A stretch of DNA of 52,614 nt, taken from NCBI GenBank assembly GCA_001784805.1, contig MFSE01000007.1, positions 1 through 52,614 on the forward strand, written 5' to 3'. Origin of the DNA: Candidatus Moranbacteria bacterium RIFOXYA12_FULL_35_19 (GTDB lineage Bacteria; Patescibacteriota; Minisyncoccia; Moranbacterales; UBA2206). The notes below the pieces were generated by a model. The model was not told the origin of the DNA, searched no databases, and was given only the letters and a program-made list of their open reading frames with translations. The translations under genes and the position numbers were made by a program. Shown one piece after another: positions 22,857-31,658 of the stretch; positions within the stretch are counted from its first letter, which is position 1, and each line of letters opens with the position of its first letter.

Positions 22857-25640
22857 ATGAAAAAAATAATCTTAGTCGGATTTATATTTTTTGGGTTAAA
22901 TGTTTTTTGTGTAAATGAAGCTAAAGCTACTTCAGGTCTTTGCGGTCCAGCCGGCTCAAAAGATAGGATCTCTTCATCTACAAATCCAAATTATAGTTAT
23001 GCTTATACTATGTCGGAATATCGAGGAGAATTTTGCCTAAACGCGGAACCTTCTCCGCTACCGAAAATTCCAGAAATAGGAGAGGAAAAAACTTGGACTT
23101 GTTATGATGCAAACGGACAAAATCCGCAACCATGTTACGCTAAGAGAAATAGTAATGTTGAATTCAGATGCACTGAAGCTGTGCCAGATAATTCCACACC
23201 TTGTTCTAATGACAGTACCGGCTTAACTGCTAATGTTGCAAAACATTTAGTTTCTGCTTGTTCCGCTAATAACAACAACAATGCAGATAGATGCGAATAT
23301 ATTTGCAAAACAGGTTATCACAAAGTTGGAAATAGTTGTGTAATTGAGCAAACTGATGACGTAGATGATATAGACAACACAGATAATATAGATAATGAAA
23401 ATAAGAATATTGGTAATTCTAATGTTCGATGCGGAACTGCCAGTGGTAAAGTTTATGAAGCCACTAGTGAAAGTTTTGGTAGCGACACTCTTTGTTCTAA
23501 TGGAATAGCTAGTCCACTTACTCCTGCATTTCCCAAGCAAGGAGAAACAGTAGAATGGAGATGCACTCAATCAGGCAACTGGATTGCTGACGTATTTCTT
23601 TTTCGAGAAGTAGTTTCTTGTTCAGCTGGTCGCAAAAGCGCTAATACTAACATTGCTTCTGGTTGTGGCACAGCTTCTGGAAATTATTCGCAAACAACTA
23701 CCGCTTTTCGATCAACTAACTTTTGTGCAGAAGGATTCAAGCTTTCTTCTGGAACTCCAATCTTTCCAACGACTGAATCATCAATAGATTGGGTTTGCAA
23801 ACCAAATTGGTTTAATAATATTTTTACTAGTATGGATGAGGTGGTTTGTAGTGCAACCCTATCTTCTTCTTCTTCTTCAATAATCGCAAAGCCAACTCTC
23901 AATTTAACTATTTCTCCAATTACAATTGACAAAACTATAACATTAACATGGACTATTAGTGATGGCACTCCTACTAAATGTACTGCCACAGGAGATTGGT
24001 CAGACTCAAAATCAATTTATTCCAGCAATGAAACTATTACCTTATCTAATTCAACAAATGCAGATATTATTAAGACATACAATTTAGAATGTATTAATGC
24101 TGGAGGTTCTTCCGGAATAAAAACTGTTACCGTAAAAGTTAGTCCTACACCTAATAATATTCCTATTGCCAGTATTATTACTCCAACATCTGGTCTAGAT
24201 ATAACTGCTGGTCAATTAGTAATTTTCACTGGAGAAGGAATAGACACTGATCCGGGGGATACTATTAATGGTTATCAATGGCGAAATAATAATTGCACTA
24301 TGGGAACAATTATGAATTCGACCGCTTCTTTTTCTAATACCTTTCCCACCGTTGGAACATACACTATATATTTTAGAGTTATGGACAATCATAATACTTG
24401 GTCAGCTTGTCAAAGTCGAACGATAACAGTTACGAAACCAATAGTGGATACATATTCTAAGTGTAAGATGGATTATCTTATGTATTTTGGCTGGAGCTGG
24501 GAAAATGGCAAGTCATCATCCTATAAAGATATAAATAACTTAGATTATTCAAAAATTTCAAGTTCGCCTATGAATAGCTATACTCCTGAACTTGCGGGTA
24601 CTCCTTGGGTAAAAAAACCTCTTCCATCAGAGGAAGAACTAAATAAGATTATTACTGAACAAGAAAAAGCCAATAAATTTTTTTGGCCACGCATATATAT
24701 GGTAAGACTTGCCCAAGGCGACGGAATAAAAGGATTAGATTTATGGGATGAAAAAGGACATTTAACGAATTTTGAGAATTTATTTAGATCTTCCTTGCAA
24801 CTTGCAAAAGCAACAGGTGCTCCCGGTATTATATTGGATCCAGAGATGTATGGAAACAACGAAGATAATTGGATTGAAGAAATAGTAACATTGAACAATG
24901 ATTATAATGCAGATCGGGTTATAACTAGATGCAAAGAAATAGGAGCCAAGCTTGCCGATATTACTAATACTGAATACCCAAATGCAGTTATCTGGTCATT
25001 ATTTTTAGATTGGGATAGTGCTACAAAAAATTCTGCTTTTGATTCAATTGCTCCGATTCCTGCTAAATATTCTGGCAGAAAAAATCATAATTATGATAGA
25101 ACAATTTTTTATATTCAAGAAGGAATTTTAGAACGAGCAAAAAGTAAGGGATATAACCTTAAGGTCGTAGATGGAGGAGACGCTTCTGTGTGGAAAGTAC
25201 ATGCGTCATTACAAGATATTAAAGATCATTTAAGATCGCAAGAAGAAAGCCTAGCAGAATATAAAGTTAAATATCCTAATTTTGAATTCGGAGCCCCAAT
25301 CTCTTTGTGGCAGGATTATGAAGAAGATGTTTATATGTATAGCAATACTCTCTTTAATAATAATAATTTTTATGAAAATATATGTGAAGCAACTCCTTTT
25401 TCTTTTTGGAAAAATGGTTGTCCATGGCTGAATGCCATAGAAACTAATAAGATAAGAAACAATTTTACTACAAAAAAAATTCAAAATTTTGAGGAAGTAT
25501 TACGATATATCTTTGAAAATAGAAAATATGTCTGGTTTTATGCCCCGACAGTTTATCAGAATTCATTTGATGAATCGGATCTGAATAGAGCAAAGCCGTA
25601 TCGAGATGTAATTAAAAAAGCGATAGAGTTATGTCATTAA
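22857..25640 (+). CDS. Large exported Cys-rich/PKD protein with putative glycosidase-like domain
   Basis: 927 residues with a signal peptide (1-24). Modules: LCGPAGSKD Cys-rich unit (about 27-100), a second Cys-rich unit, an acidic D/N-rich linker, two CGTASG modules (about 191-333) each with six-cysteine-like spacing ending W.C...VVCSA, an Ig-like domain, and a PKD domain (about 440-530, DTDPGDTINGYQW..VGTYTIYFRVMD). The last about 390 residues read like an alpha/beta barrel (YLMYFGWSWENG, PRIYMVRLAQGDG, GAPGIILDPEMYGNNED, VIWSLFLDWD). DPE could hold a catalytic acid; the family is not recognised. The CGTASG pair is shared with 27478-31050. Confidence 0.7.
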   Translation: MKKIILVGFIFFGLNVFCVNEAKATSGLCGPAGSKDRISSSTNPNYSYAYTMSEYRGEFCLNAEPSPLPKIPEIGEEKTWTCYDANGQNPQPCYAKRNSNVEFRCTEAVPDNSTPCSNDSTGLTANVAKHLVSACSANNNNNADRCEYICKTGYHKVGNSCVIEQTDDVDDIDNTDNIDNENKNIGNSNVRCGTASGKVYEATSESFGSDTLCSNGIASPLTPAFPKQGETVEWRCTQSGNWIADVFLFREVVSCSAGRKSANTNIASGCGTASGNYSQTTTAFRSTNFCAEGFKLSSGTPIFPTTESSIDWVCKPNWFNNIFTSMDEVVCSATLSSSSSSIIAKPTLNLTISPITIDKTITLTWTISDGTPTKCTATGDWSDSKSIYSSNETITLSNSTNADIIKTYNLECINAGGSSGIKTVTVKVSPTPNNIPIASIITPTSGLDITAGQLVIFTGEGIDTDPGDTINGYQWRNNNCTMGTIMNSTASFSNTFPTVGTYTIYFRVMDNHNTWSACQSRTITVTKPIVDTYSKCKMDYLMYFGWSWENGKSSSYKDINNLDYSKISSSPMNSYTPELAGTPWVKKPLPSEEELNKIITEQEKANKFFWPRIYMVRLAQGDGIKGLDLWDEKGHLTNFENLFRSSLQLAKATGAPGIILDPEMYGNNEDNWIEEIVTLNNDYNADRVITRCKEIGAKLADITNTEYPNAVIWSLFLDWDSATKNSAFDSIAPIPAKYSGRKNHNYDRTIFYIQEGILERAKSKGYNLKVVDGGDASVWKVHASLQDIKDHLRSQEESLAEYKVKYPNFEFGAPISLWQDYEEDVYMYSNTLFNNNNFYENICEATPFSFWKNGCPWLNAIETNKIRNNFTTKKIQNFEEVLRYIFENRKYVWFYAPTVYQNSFDESDLNRAKPYRDVIKKAIELCH
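23424..23857 (+). repeat. CGTASG double module, copy 1
   Basis: Highly similar to 30604-31031. Both ends are almost identical, but an about 80-nt middle block is strongly diverged, which is the pattern of gene conversion. Confidence 0.8.
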
Positions 25641-25672
25641 TAACGATAATATTCAATAATAGAATAAAAATT

Positions 25673-25880
25673 ATGAATGTGTTCAAGCAAAAAAACAAAT
25701 TAATATTCAAGCTGATTGGGATAATGATTTTTAGTGTCAGTCTTTTGGTCATCAAATGTCGATGGTATTTTTTCAGGTTCGGGTTACAAAATCGGTTTCA
25801 ATAGTAGCACTGGTGCTGGCGTTGGCGGTAGTTATTTTCAAAATCATGGAATTGTCCGTTGCGTTCGAGGAGGGAAATAA
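25673..25880 (+). pseudogene. Remnant of exported FISUMP/DUF1566-like protein
   Basis: ATG 25673 opens a signal-peptide-like start (MNVFKQKNKLIFKLIGIMIF) that soon hits a TAG at 25802. In another frame the same DNA reads SVFWSSNVDG..GSGYKIGFNSS..SYFQNHGIVRCVRGGK and ends at 25878-25880. That is the typical C-terminus of FISUMP/DUF1566 domains (FWSS...VRCVRG). So a signal peptide was joined by deletion, out of frame, to the last about 50 residues of a surface protein. Upstream 25641-25672 holds nothing else. Confidence 0.65.
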
Positions 25881-25915
25881 ATGGCGAAAATTTATCCACG
25901 AAAGATTTTCTAAAG

Positions 25916-25978
25916 TTGACAGTTAATGTATTTATGCTAATATAATCCATATAGTTCCGTTTTTTAGGAACAATATGG
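25916..25978 (+). promoter_or_regulatory. Promoter and operator of the AbiE-type operon
   Basis: TTGACA (25916-25921) with TAATAT (16-bp spacer) or TATAAT (25941-25946, 19-bp spacer). CCATATAGTTCC (25947-25958) and GGAACAATATGG (25967-25978) form a 12-bp inverted repeat with one mismatch, ending 7 nt before the ATG. It is well placed for repression by the AbiEi-like protein. Confidence 0.6.
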
Positions 25979-25985
25979 AATAAGT

Positions 25986-26600
25986 ATGCAATATTTAGAG
26001 ATAAAAGACAATTTAAGGGATTTTGTGGTTTTTTCGGCTAATGATATATCAAAGGTTGATTTGGATTTTCATAAACAACGATTAAGCGAATGGCAGAAAA
26101 AAGGCTATATCAAAAAAATTACCAAAGGGTATTATATTTTTTCTGATACGCAAATTAATGAATCTGTTTTGTTTATCATTGCTAATAAAATTTTTGATCC
26201 ATCTTACATTTCGCTAGAAATGGCATTGTCATATTATGGTCTTATCCCAGAAGGTGTTTATAGCATCACTTCTGTTATAACTAAAAAAACTTACAAGCCA
26301 GTTTCTTCGCTGGGTCAATTCAGTTATCATAGGATAAAACCCGAGCTTATGTTTGGCTATCAATTGGTTGCCTATCAAAATCATAATTTCAAAATAGCCG
26401 AAATTGAAAAATCAATTCTGGATTATTTTTATGTAAATTCTAAACTCAAGACAAGGGGGGAGTTTGAAGAGCTTCGAATCAATAAGGATATTTTTCAAGA
26501 AAAAGTAAATATAAAGAAACTCAATGAATATTTGATCCAATTTAACAATCAAGCACTGGAAAAAAGAATTAATAATTTTGTCAAATATCTCAATGCTTAG
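25986..26600 (+). CDS. abiEi: AbiEi-like antitoxin / transcriptional regulator
   Basis: 204 residues. An N-terminal winged helix (FSANDISKVDLDFHKQRLSEWQKKGYIKKITKGYYIF) is followed by the AbiEi core (YISLEMALSYYGLIPEGVYSITSVI) with a Tyr/Lys-rich strand, FKIAEIEKSILDYFYV. AbiEi proteins neutralise the AbiEii nucleotidyltransferase and repress their own promoter; an inverted repeat lies at that promoter. It overlaps the toxin gene by 8 bp. Confidence 0.85.
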   Translation: MQYLEIKDNLRDFVVFSANDISKVDLDFHKQRLSEWQKKGYIKKITKGYYIFSDTQINESVLFIIANKIFDPSYISLEMALSYYGLIPEGVYSITSVITKKTYKPVSSLGQFSYHRIKPELMFGYQLVAYQNHNFKIAEIEKSILDYFYVNSKLKTRGEFEELRINKDIFQEKVNIKKLNEYLIQFNNQALEKRINNFVKYLNA

Positions 26601-27369
26601 CTTACAAGAAATCGAAAAATATTATCCTGAAAATATCCGAGTTTTTAAGCGCAATCTACTGCGCGAATATTTGCAATATAAAATTTTGCAGATAATTTTT
26701 GATTCTAAATATGCTAACAAGCTGGCGTTTTTAGGCGGAACAGCTTTGCGAATCATTCACGACAACAACAGGTTTTCAGAAGATTTGGATTTTGATAATT
26801 TCGGTCTTAGTGAAAAAGAATTCAATGAGATATCGTTGGTGGTAAAAAAACAATTGGAATTGGAGGGCTATGCAGTAGAAATTAAAAATGTTTTCAAGGG
26901 AGCTTATCGTTGCTATATTCGAATTCCAAAGTTGCTCTTTGATAGTGGCCTTTCTGGCTATACAAAGGAAAAAATCCTTATTCAATTGGATACCGCTCCG
27001 CATAATTTTCAATACCAACCGGAAAAATTTATTCTTAACAAATTTGATGTGTTTACGGAAATCAATATCACCCCGTTAGACATTATTTTGTCGCAAAAAA
27101 TATTTGCTATTTTCAATCGCAAAGCTCTAAAAGGCAGGGATTTTTTTGACATAGTATTTTTGCTTTCCAAGACTAAACCTAACTATGACTATCTTCAGTT
27201 GAAATTGAAAATTGAAAACGGACAAAAATTGAAAAGCAAATTGGCGACTCTTTCTGGTAAGGTTGATTTTGAGAAATTAGCCGAGGATGTTGAGCCATTT
27301 TTATTCAACGCCAAGGACTCCAAAAAAGTAATTCTTTTTGCAAGATTTATACAAAGCAGGGAACTTTAA
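26593..27369 (+). CDS. abiEii: AbiEii/AbiGii-family nucleotidyltransferase toxin
   Basis: 258 residues from ATG 26593 (a TTG at 26578 would add five residues). Motif I of the DNA-pol-beta-like fold is FLGGTALRIIHDNNRFSEDLDFD (GG-T and D-D pair). Later KILIQLDTAP (third acidic residue) and ILSQKIFAIFNRKALKGRDFFDIVFLL with the conserved K...KGRD box. Type IV toxin-antitoxin or phage-abortive role is known for the family. It lies between two large surface-protein genes, next to a pseudogene. Confidence 0.88.
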   Translation: MLSLQEIEKYYPENIRVFKRNLLREYLQYKILQIIFDSKYANKLAFLGGTALRIIHDNNRFSEDLDFDNFGLSEKEFNEISLVVKKQLELEGYAVEIKNVFKGAYRCYIRIPKLLFDSGLSGYTKEKILIQLDTAPHNFQYQPEKFILNKFDVFTEINITPLDIILSQKIFAIFNRKALKGRDFFDIVFLLSKTKPNYDYLQLKLKIENGQKLKSKLATLSGKVDFEKLAEDVEPFLFNAKDSKKVILFARFIQSREL

Positions 27370-27372
27370 GAC

Positions 27373-27430
27373 TTATCCACAGGGGGGTATTTTTAAAAAA
27401 ATTTACAAAAATTAAAAAATTCAGTATAAT
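27373..27430 (+). promoter_or_regulatory. DnaA-box-like site and promoter
   Basis: TTATCCACA (27373-27381) begins 3 nt after the abiEii stop. TTTACA (27402-27407), 17 bp, TATAAT (27425-27430) follow, 47 nt before the next ATG. Confidence 0.6.
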
Positions 27431-27477
27431 AAAGGCAAGGAAAATTTAATTTATAAATAAAATATAACAACAAAAAA

Positions 27478-30400
27478 ATGAAAAAAAAGACATGGCTATT
27501 GCTAATCTTCGCCGGAATTATTTTGGCGGGGGGATTAAATGTAAATTCGGCGGAGGCAGGGTTTTGGAGTAATGTTGGTAACTTTATATCAGATAGTCTG
27601 TTGCCTGGTAGTGGCATAGTAAATCAAGCTGTAATAAATAATAGTGATTATCTAAAGGATTCATTTGGAAGTGTGACTAATTATGCAATAGATTCAGCCG
27701 GAAATATAGTGGATAAATCAAATAAAATAGTTGGAAATTTGCATGATTATACAATAGATGCAAATAAAAACATATTAGATGGAACAGGAAAAGTAGTTGG
27801 AGAGGCGGGTAATTGTATCGTGGACAACAGCGGAAACTTACTTTTAGAGGGAATAATTATTGGAAAGATTAATGATCAAGATAGTAGTTCGGATACTGGC
27901 TGTTGTGGTACAAATGAAGGAGAATTGGGAATTGGAAAAGCATTCGAAAATGGTAAATTTTGTGGTCAAGGTTATTTATACGATGCTGAATTAAGCGGAA
28001 CTAATCTTCCTGTTCTTGGATCTAATATTGGTGATAAGGTAACTTGGTTTTGTGGAGGATCGGGTCTTGGTCAGAATTGTTCTTGTACGGCAACCAGAGC
28101 TACTTTTGCTCCTGTTCCTGCTCCTAATTCCAATCTTACTCCTGCTCCTGCCCCTGATTCTAATCCTAATCCTATTCCTGCCCCTGCCCCTGCCCCTGAT
28201 TCTAATCTTATTCCTACTGCTGATAATTTAACTTGCTCAAGTAAGACAATAACTGAAACCGATGGTCAGAAGTATGGTGAATTTACTTGGAATGTAACAG
28301 GATCTGGGACTAACAATCCAACATTGAATTGTTGGGAGAATAGTAGGTTAATATATAATGTTCCTGTTGCTGGAAGAGAAGGCTCTATTTCTTATAAGCC
28401 TATTAACCTCCCATCGAATCTATCGTGTGAGATAGAAATAGGGGGTCAAAAATGCATAAGAGAAGTAACTATCACAGCTTCAGCTTCATCGGCTAATAAT
28501 CAAGCGCCGGTTGCAGTGATTAGTACTACAGACAATAAAACAATCTTTAATGTTGGCGATAAGAATGTTATTTTTGATGGAAGGGGGAGTACTGATGATG
28601 ATGGGATTATTTTTTATCTTTGGGAATATAAAATAGAAGGAAGTATGGGAAGTTTTACAGAATTAACACAAGGCAATACTTTTACTGTTTCAGATATAAC
28701 TACAGCTTTTGCTCTTAATGGGCCTGTAAGTTATGAAATTAAGTTAACAGTTAGAGACTCTAAGGGAGCTGAAGATTCGGAGACAATAACAGTAACAGTT
28801 AATCCCGCACCCCCTAGTAGTACTACTGGAGATCTAATATCTCCTGAATTAACGAGTGTTTCTTGTAATGCTGAAAATAATACCGTAACGATTCAATGGA
28901 GTAATTATCAAAATTTTTTGCAAAAGCGCACAGCTGGCGGGGGTGAAGTTTGGGGAGCCGAAGAGGGAGGAAAAATCTCTGGAATAATTGGCGATTATAA
29001 AAATATTTCTGGTAAGTATGTATTTAATGGAGCGCAAGATAATACCGTTTATGGGGTTTATATTTATGCTCAAAAAGATGGCGTTAAATCAGAAAAATCA
29101 CAAACTTTGACAGCGAGTTGTTTTTCTTGTGTGAATGATTCCGCTGTTGTTCTTACAAATGCAGCAAAATGTCTGGGAAGTGAGGAGAATGTAGCTTCGG
29201 GTACGAAAAAAACTATTGTGGATAATTGTTATAATACTGATAAAAAATGCGCGTATGTTTGCAAAAACTATTATCATAGAGACGGAAATACTTGCGTGAG
29301 AGACACTGAAACTCCCGCTACTCCTACTACTCCCACCACTCCTACTACTCCCACCACTCCTACTACTCCCACTACTCCAACTGTAAGAACTGACTACACC
29401 CCATATTATTCAATGTATACCAAAATTGCTATGGGTGATGAGTGTTTAAATTTGCCAAAATCGTATCAAGAACTGGTAGAAAAAGCTTTAGAAAGGGACA
29501 CAGATGGAGATAATGAACTTAAGATACAGTGGAGTTCATATCCAGGGATTCATACGGCGTGTCTTGGAAAAACAAAAACAAGCGCTCCTAGAAATTATAA
29601 AGCTTTTGTTCCTCCAGGAACAATAGCGATGGATTTGGATCAATATTGGAGTAATGGAGGTACCGCAGAGCAAGGCGGAGATCCAGCAATTATAGCCGTT
29701 CGCTTTAAGACACCACCTCAAGGAGATTATAGTAATATACATAACTATAATGATTTGGATTGGAATACTATATGCCATTCTACTATGGATGGTCATGTTG
29801 ATTATAATGTGCTTGAAACCGAACAGAAATCTTCTAGGGACAAATGCGTTTTTGAGGAAGATGATGTATTTACACATACTGGTTATCAGGGGGTTACTCC
29901 AATTCAATATAAGGATTACTACAGCAAGGACTACTATAATCGTGTGGAAAATTCTGAAAAATATGTGCCTGTGGAAGAAGGGGGTTGGATATATATGAAG
30001 GTTATAAATGGAAGAGATATAGAGAGCAATGCTTTTGTCCATCATATATTGCAAAGGGTTACTGTAAGAAAAGATATTTTTCTGGATTGGTATAATAATG
30101 CTGATTTTGATGCTAATGGAAATCCTATCGTTTCTTCTGATTCAACTTCCACCACTTCTACCACTTCCACTACTTCCACTACTCCAACCACTACCACTAC
30201 CACTACCACTACCACGCCAACTAATCTTTGCGGTCCAGCCGGTTCAAAAGATCAAAATGGAAAATGGTACAACGCCTCGGTGAGTCCTGAACAATTTGCC
30301 GGAGCTTTTTGCCAAAACGGAAGCGCGCTTGTTGAAAATGAAGCAGATATTGAATTTCCAAGACTAGGAGAACAAGTGTCTTGGACTTGCAAAGAAACCG

Positions 30401-31050
30401 TCACCAATCAGACGCAACTATGCTATGCAAATAGAAATCGTCTCGAAGAGAATCCTAGTAATCCTTTTTCTGATGAGGACAAAGAAGAAACTGCCAGTCA
30501 AGAAGATGAAACCGATGAAACCGATGAAGCTGATGAAACCGATGAAGCTGATGAGGCTGATAATGAAGATGCGAAAGAAGAAACGGAAGAAAATAATTCT
30601 GATGTTCGATGCGGAACCGCCAGTGGTAAAGTTTATGAAGCCACTAGCGGAAACTTTGGTAGCGACACTCTTTGTTCTAATGGAATAGCTAGTCCGCTTA
30701 AGCCTGCATTTCCCGAGCAAGGGAAAATAGTAGAATGGAAGTGTAGTGAATCTGGTAATTGGTGGGCAGATACGATTATTTTTAAAAAAGTAGTTTCTTG
30801 TGCGGTTGCCCGAAAAAGTGTAGAAGCTATCTCTGGTTGTGGCACAGCTTCCGGCAATTATTCGCAAACAGCTACTGCTTTTCGATCAACTAACTTTTGT
30901 GCAGAAGGATTCAAGCTTTCTTCCGGAACTCCAATTTTTTCAACGACTGAATCATCAATAGATTGGGTTTGCAAACCAACTTTGTTTAATAATATTTTTA
31001 CTAGTATGGATGCGGTGGTTTGTAGTGCAACAAAAGTAAGTGTTGATTAA
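27478..31050 (+). CDS. Giant exported multi-module Cys-rich/PKD protein
   Basis: 1190 residues with a signal peptide (1-26). DUF3659-like repeats (about 55-140; IDSAGNIVDKS, IDANKNILDGTGKVVGE, GNLLLEG) lead into a Cys-rich unit, a Pro-rich P-A-P-D-S-N linker, an Ig-like unit, a PKD domain (about 340-440), an FN3-like unit, and a T-P-T repeat linker. An unidentified about 230-residue domain (about 640-870) follows, then a Thr-rich run, a LCGPAGSKD unit, a strongly acidic D/E/A/T stretch (about 1005-1040) and the CGTASG double module shared with the protein at 22857. Probably a long extracellular adhesin or stalk; the central domain is not recognised. Confidence 0.7.
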   Translation: MKKKTWLLLIFAGIILAGGLNVNSAEAGFWSNVGNFISDSLLPGSGIVNQAVINNSDYLKDSFGSVTNYAIDSAGNIVDKSNKIVGNLHDYTIDANKNILDGTGKVVGEAGNCIVDNSGNLLLEGIIIGKINDQDSSSDTGCCGTNEGELGIGKAFENGKFCGQGYLYDAELSGTNLPVLGSNIGDKVTWFCGGSGLGQNCSCTATRATFAPVPAPNSNLTPAPAPDSNPNPIPAPAPAPDSNLIPTADNLTCSSKTITETDGQKYGEFTWNVTGSGTNNPTLNCWENSRLIYNVPVAGREGSISYKPINLPSNLSCEIEIGGQKCIREVTITASASSANNQAPVAVISTTDNKTIFNVGDKNVIFDGRGSTDDDGIIFYLWEYKIEGSMGSFTELTQGNTFTVSDITTAFALNGPVSYEIKLTVRDSKGAEDSETITVTVNPAPPSSTTGDLISPELTSVSCNAENNTVTIQWSNYQNFLQKRTAGGGEVWGAEEGGKISGIIGDYKNISGKYVFNGAQDNTVYGVYIYAQKDGVKSEKSQTLTASCFSCVNDSAVVLTNAAKCLGSEENVASGTKKTIVDNCYNTDKKCAYVCKNYYHRDGNTCVRDTETPATPTTPTTPTTPTTPTTPTTPTVRTDYTPYYSMYTKIAMGDECLNLPKSYQELVEKALERDTDGDNELKIQWSSYPGIHTACLGKTKTSAPRNYKAFVPPGTIAMDLDQYWSNGGTAEQGGDPAIIAVRFKTPPQGDYSNIHNYNDLDWNTICHSTMDGHVDYNVLETEQKSSRDKCVFEEDDVFTHTGYQGVTPIQYKDYYSKDYYNRVENSEKYVPVEEGGWIYMKVINGRDIESNAFVHHILQRVTVRKDIFLDWYNNADFDANGNPIVSSDSTSTTSTTSTTSTTPTTTTTTTTTTPTNLCGPAGSKDQNGKWYNASVSPEQFAGAFCQNGSALVENEADIEFPRLGEQVSWTCKETVTNQTQLCYANRNRLEENPSNPFSDEDKEETASQEDETDETDEADETDEADEADNEDAKEETEENNSDVRCGTASGKVYEATSGNFGSDTLCSNGIASPLKPAFPEQGKIVEWKCSESGNWWADTIIFKKVVSCAVARKSVEAISGCGTASGNYSQTATAFRSTNFCAEGFKLSSGTPIFSTTESSIDWVCKPTLFNNIFTSMDAVVCSATKVSVD
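30604..31031 (+). repeat. CGTASG double module, copy 2
   Basis: Partner of 23424-23857. Terminal position in the protein here, but followed by an Ig-like unit, PKD domain and barrel-like domain in the other. Confidence 0.8.
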
Positions 31051-31076
31051 TAATTAATAAAAGTTAAAATAAAAAA

Positions 31077-31484
31077 ATGGACGAAACTAGAAAGAAAATT
31101 ATTATAATTAGTTCGATAGGAATAGCGGTATTAATCCTAATAGTTACTTTGGTGGTTGTGTTTAGTGGCAAGAAAAACAATTCGACAGAAACGCCCCCTA
31201 AAATATTAGAACCGCTTCCTATTGCTGATAGAAATTTTATAAAGAATGTTGAAGGCACAATCAACCATATCGATCTTAACACAGTGGTGATGACTACTAA
31301 TACAGGCAGAAGACTAAATCTTACATTTTCCAAGAAAGGAGTTTCTTTTATGAAACAACAGAAACAAGAGGATGGCAATATTTTGTTAACAAAAATTGGG
31401 TTATTAGATATTGCTGAAAATCAAGAAGCTAATATTCAATACGATAGTGAAACTGACGAAGCGATGTTGATTGTAGTCAAATAA
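31077..31484 (+). CDS. Small membrane-anchored protein (DUF5666-like)
   Basis: 135 residues. One N-terminal membrane helix (about 8-30), then a Pro-rich linker and a small beta-rich domain (GTINHIDLNTVVMTTNTGRRLNLTF..KGVSFMK), resembling OB-like DUF5666 domains in which a value-setting strand is followed by NTVVVxT. It lies 26 nt after the giant surface gene and is likely co-transcribed. Function unknown. Confidence 0.55.
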   Translation: MDETRKKIIIISSIGIAVLILIVTLVVVFSGKKNNSTETPPKILEPLPIADRNFIKNVEGTINHIDLNTVVMTTNTGRRLNLTFSKKGVSFMKQQKQEDGNILLTKIGLLDIAENQEANIQYDSETDEAMLIVVK

Positions 31485-31489
31485 AAAAG

Positions 31490-31498
31490 TTATCCACA
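31490..31498 (+). promoter_or_regulatory. DnaA-box-like nonamer
   Basis: TTATCCACA, 6 nt after a stop codon and just before a terminator; third perfect copy in the window. Confidence 0.4.
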
Positions 31499-31504
31499 GC
31501 CTGC

Positions 31505-31533
31505 AAAAAACAGCCAAAAATCGGCTGTTTTTT
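31505..31533 (+). terminator. Rho-independent terminator
   Basis: AAAAAACAGCC and GGCTGTTTTTT pair over a short A-rich loop; it closes the surface-protein unit. Confidence 0.9.
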
Positions 31534-31538
31534 GGTGC

Positions 31539-31595
31539 TTGGCAGATTTTTCACTTGTGGTATAATAAATGTAGTTTATACTATATATAGTATAA
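31539..31595 (+). promoter_or_regulatory. nrdR promoter and NrdR box
   Basis: TTGGCA (31539-31544), 16 bp, TATAAT (31561-31566). Just downstream, 31576-31595 is a perfect 20-bp palindrome with core ACTATATATAGT, matching the NrdR-box pattern. One box is clear and no second one is seen at helical spacing. Suggests autoregulation and control of the nrd genes. Confidence 0.7.
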
Positions 31596-31658
31596 AAGTA
31601 GTATTGAAGCCGTTATCCCGCACCAATTCCAAGTAAGAATTAATATTGAAAAACTTGT

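Noticed and set aside
29294-30215. ACTCCTACTACTCCC and CCACTACCACTA runs as a possible CRISPR or satellite
   Set aside because: They are in-frame Thr-Pro and Thr-rich linkers of a surface protein, with no spacers. No CRISPR array was seen anywhere in the window.
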